Source: Mycolicibacterium malmesburyense (GTDB lineage: Bacteria; Actinomycetota; Actinomycetes; Mycobacteriales; Mycobacteriaceae). Taken from it: a stretch of 64,000 nucleotides of DNA. Where the stretch lies: NCBI RefSeq assembly GCF_001050015.1, contig NZ_CVTB01000111.1, positions 62,001-126,000 on the forward strand, given 5' to 3'. Positions 62,379 through 64,000 of this stretch are shown one piece after another; position 1 is the stretch's first letter; each line of letters begins with the position of its first letter. The notes under the pieces were generated by a model. It saw only the letters and a list, made by a program, of their open reading frames with translations. It made no database searches and was not told the origin of the DNA. The position numbers were made by a program, and so were the translations under genes.

Positions 62379-63484
62379 TGCTGAAATACCGAGGCTCCCA
62401 CCTGCCTAGAGCGGGCTTCATCGGTGTCGTCGTCATCGTTTTGACGATCGCTGTCGGGTTGCAGCCAGAGCGGTTGGTGTCGTGGGCTACCGACGTCAGA
62501 TATCAGGCGTTGTTTGCCGAGGCCGGTGGACTCGCAGTCGGCAACGACGTGACCGTTTCGGGCACCAAGGTGGGTTTGGTGCAGGAAATCGAACTTGACC
62601 GCGGTAAGGCACGCGTCACCTTCACCGTCAATTCCGGGGTGTCTCTGGGATCACTCACCACGGCGCACATTCGCACCGGCTCCCTCTTGGGTGAGCGCAA
62701 ACTGACCCTCGAGTCGGAAGGTCCTGACGTCCTCGCGCCGTTGTCGACGATTCCGCTGTCGAGGACGTCGTCGCCGTACTCGCTTACCGACGCGGTGGGC
62801 GACTTCACCACCAACTTCGCCCACACCGACACGCAGGCGTTGAACCAATCCCTGGACATGTTGTCGACCACGATCGATCACATCGCGCCACAGCTGGGCC
62901 CGACATTTGATGGGTTGAGCCGTCTTTCGCGGTCGCTGAACAATCGCAACGGGTTTCTCGCCGATCTTCTGAAGAATGCGAGCGACGTGAGCGGAATTCT
63001 TTCCGAACGAAGCGGCCAGATCAATGCGCTCATCCTCAATGCCAACGACCTCCTCGAGGTCTTCAACGACCGCAGACATATGATCGTCGAACTGCTCGCC
63101 AACATCTCAGCGGTCGCCAAACAGCTGACCGGCATGGTTGGAGACAATGAGCGGGAACTGGCCCCAGCCCTGGAGAAGCTCAACGCTGTCACCGCGATGC
63201 TGGAGAACAATCGCGATGACATCGCGGATGCCCTGGCGGGCTTGAAGAAATTCTCGATCACCCAGGGCGAGATCGTGGCAAGCGGAAGCATATACAACGC
63301 CTTCGTTCCCAACATCGCCATGCCGGCGATGCTTCAGCCGTTCCTGGATTACGCGTTCGGCTTCCGCAGAGGGGTTGATGCCGGCCAACCGCCGGACAAT
63401 GTGGGACCACGCGCCGAATTCCCGTTCCCAGTCAACGGGATTCCCGAAATACCCCTTAGTGCGATTCCCGAGGGCCACCGGTGA
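62378..63484 (+). CDS. MceC-family protein
   Basis: Third Mce subunit (368 aa). A membrane anchor (GFIGVVVIVLTIAVGLQPER) leads into the MCE domain with FAEAGGLAVGNDVTVSGTKV and TGSLLGERKLTLESEG, followed by a helical region with many short coiled segments (about 150-290), and a proline-rich end. The ATG has GGAGG directly upstream and overlaps the mceB stop by one base. The C-terminus (GVDAGQPPDNVGPRAEFPFP) is typical of the C-type. Confidence 0.93.
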   Translation: MLKYRGSHLPRAGFIGVVVIVLTIAVGLQPERLVSWATDVRYQALFAEAGGLAVGNDVTVSGTKVGLVQEIELDRGKARVTFTVNSGVSLGSLTTAHIRTGSLLGERKLTLESEGPDVLAPLSTIPLSRTSSPYSLTDAVGDFTTNFAHTDTQALNQSLDMLSTTIDHIAPQLGPTFDGLSRLSRSLNNRNGFLADLLKNASDVSGILSERSGQINALILNANDLLEVFNDRRHMIVELLANISAVAKQLTGMVGDNERELAPALEKLNAVTAMLENNRDDIADALAGLKKFSITQGEIVASGSIYNAFVPNIAMPAMLQPFLDYAFGFRRGVDAGQPPDNVGPRAEFPFPVNGIPEIPLSAIPEGHR

Positions 63485-64000
63485 ACCGCCGGCGGCTGGC
63501 CGGGGTGACCGCGGTGACACTGATAGCAATAATGATCGCGGCTGGCCTGGTTGTGGTCCGGCAGGCGTTCCTCGGCCCCAAGCTGATCACAGCGATCTTC
63601 AGCACGGCAACCGGGATCTATCCGGGTGACGACGTGCGCGTGGTCGGTATCAAGGTCGGCCACGTCGATTCGATCCAGCCGAGCGGACAAACCACCAAGT
63701 TGACACTGTTCGTCGACCACGACGTTCCGGTGCCCACGGACGCCCGCGCCGTCATCGTCGCCCCCAACCTCGTCGCCGCTCGCTACGTCCAGCTGACGCC
63801 GGCCTATGAGGATGCGGGACCCACGATGAGCGGCGGGGCCCAGATCCCGCTTGAACGCACCGCAGTGCCCGTCGAGTGGAATGAAGTGAAGACGCAGCTG
63901 ATGCGGCTGGCCACGGAATTGGGCCCTGCGGGGGATGTCTCGCGCACGTCGGTGGGCCGCTTCATCGAAAGTGCCGCGACGGCAATGGGCGGCAACGGTG
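63481..64000 (+). CDS. MceD-family protein (3' end beyond window)
   Basis: Fourth Mce subunit, of which the first 173 residues are present. GTG start overlaps the mceC stop. A membrane anchor (VTAVTLIAIMIAAGLVVVRQ) is followed by the MCE domain with STATGIYPGDDVRVVGIKVG and APNLVAARYVQLTPAYE, the D-type pattern. The frame is open at the window end. The remaining mceE/mceF and any permease genes are expected to the right. Confidence 0.93.
   Translation, partial: MNRRRLAGVTAVTLIAIMIAAGLVVVRQAFLGPKLITAIFSTATGIYPGDDVRVVGIKVGHVDSIQPSGQTTKLTLFVDHDVPVPTDARAVIVAPNLVAARYVQLTPAYEDAGPTMSGGAQIPLERTAVPVEWNEVKTQLMRLATELGPAGDVSRTSVGRFIESAATAMGGNG

Overview
The window is high-GC actinobacterial DNA, almost certainly a fast-growing Mycobacteriaceae (Mycolicibacterium-type) chromosome. 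The basis is GTG/TTG starts with ATGA-coupled genes, many acyl-CoA genes, F420/LLM oxidoreductases, a WS/DGAT acyltransferase, an integral-membrane class III cyclase of mycobacterial type, and an mce operon. Coding density is very high and no gap exceeds about 210 bp. No rRNA, tRNA, CRISPR array or insertion sequence was seen. It reads as a catabolic region made of several adjoining regulons.

Region 1 (1-16 kb). A minus operon (SDR, FadD, small protein, adenylate cyclase) is divergent from a two-subunit B12-dependent acyl-CoA mutase followed by an LLM oxidoreductase and a CoA-transferase. Next come a [2Fe-2S] ferredoxin, a FadD, a pair of acyl-CoA dehydrogenase subunits, an enoyl-CoA hydratase, an HSD10-like SDR, a thiolase and a MeaB-type mutase chaperone. 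Together these could make a beta-oxidation plus carbon-skeleton-rearrangement pathway for a branched acyl-CoA. A palindrome, GAGAATNNNATTCTC, recurs between the divergent gene pairs and again in region 3.

Region 2 (15.5-18.7 kb). A TetR regulator is divergent from a four-gene membrane operon: two polytopic proteins of unknown function, a COX3/NorE-like protein and a COX4/NorF-like protein. A near-perfect 15-bp-arm operator lies between them and no oxidase subunit I is present.

Region 3 (18.7-31.9 kb). An IclR regulator and a KstD-like flavoprotein face a long plus-strand operon of an Mhp/Hsa-type meta-cleavage pathway (C-C hydrolase, FAD hydroxylase, extradiol dioxygenase), with a second KstD-like flavoprotein, LLM oxidoreductase, SDRs, cyclase-family hydrolase, flavin reductase and alpha/beta hydrolase.

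Region 4 (31.9-41.9 kb). TetR, [3Fe-4S] ferredoxin and cytochrome P450 are followed by amidohydrolase, two M24 pita-bread proteins (the second without metal ligands), a crotonase, a double-domain CoA-transferase and an SDR. This looks like one regulated operon for an unknown substrate, ended by a hairpin.

Region 5 (41.9-47.8 kb). An SDR, an epimerase, a PlsC-like acyltransferase, a FadD and a WS/DGAT acyltransferase suggest neutral-lipid metabolism.

Region 6 (47.9-64 kb). An eight-gene minus operon (DUF35 protein, thiolase-fold protein, tandem double GntR regulator, amidohydrolase, SDR, EthD-like protein, APH-like kinase, LLM oxidoreductase), a ferredoxin/amidohydrolase pair, an aldehyde dehydrogenase/CoA-transferase pair and the start of an mce operon (mceA-D, running off the right edge, without yrbE genes upstream). 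Three promoters here share an almost identical -35/operator block, so import and catabolism of one compound are probably co-regulated. This is the best candidate for an undescribed system in the window.
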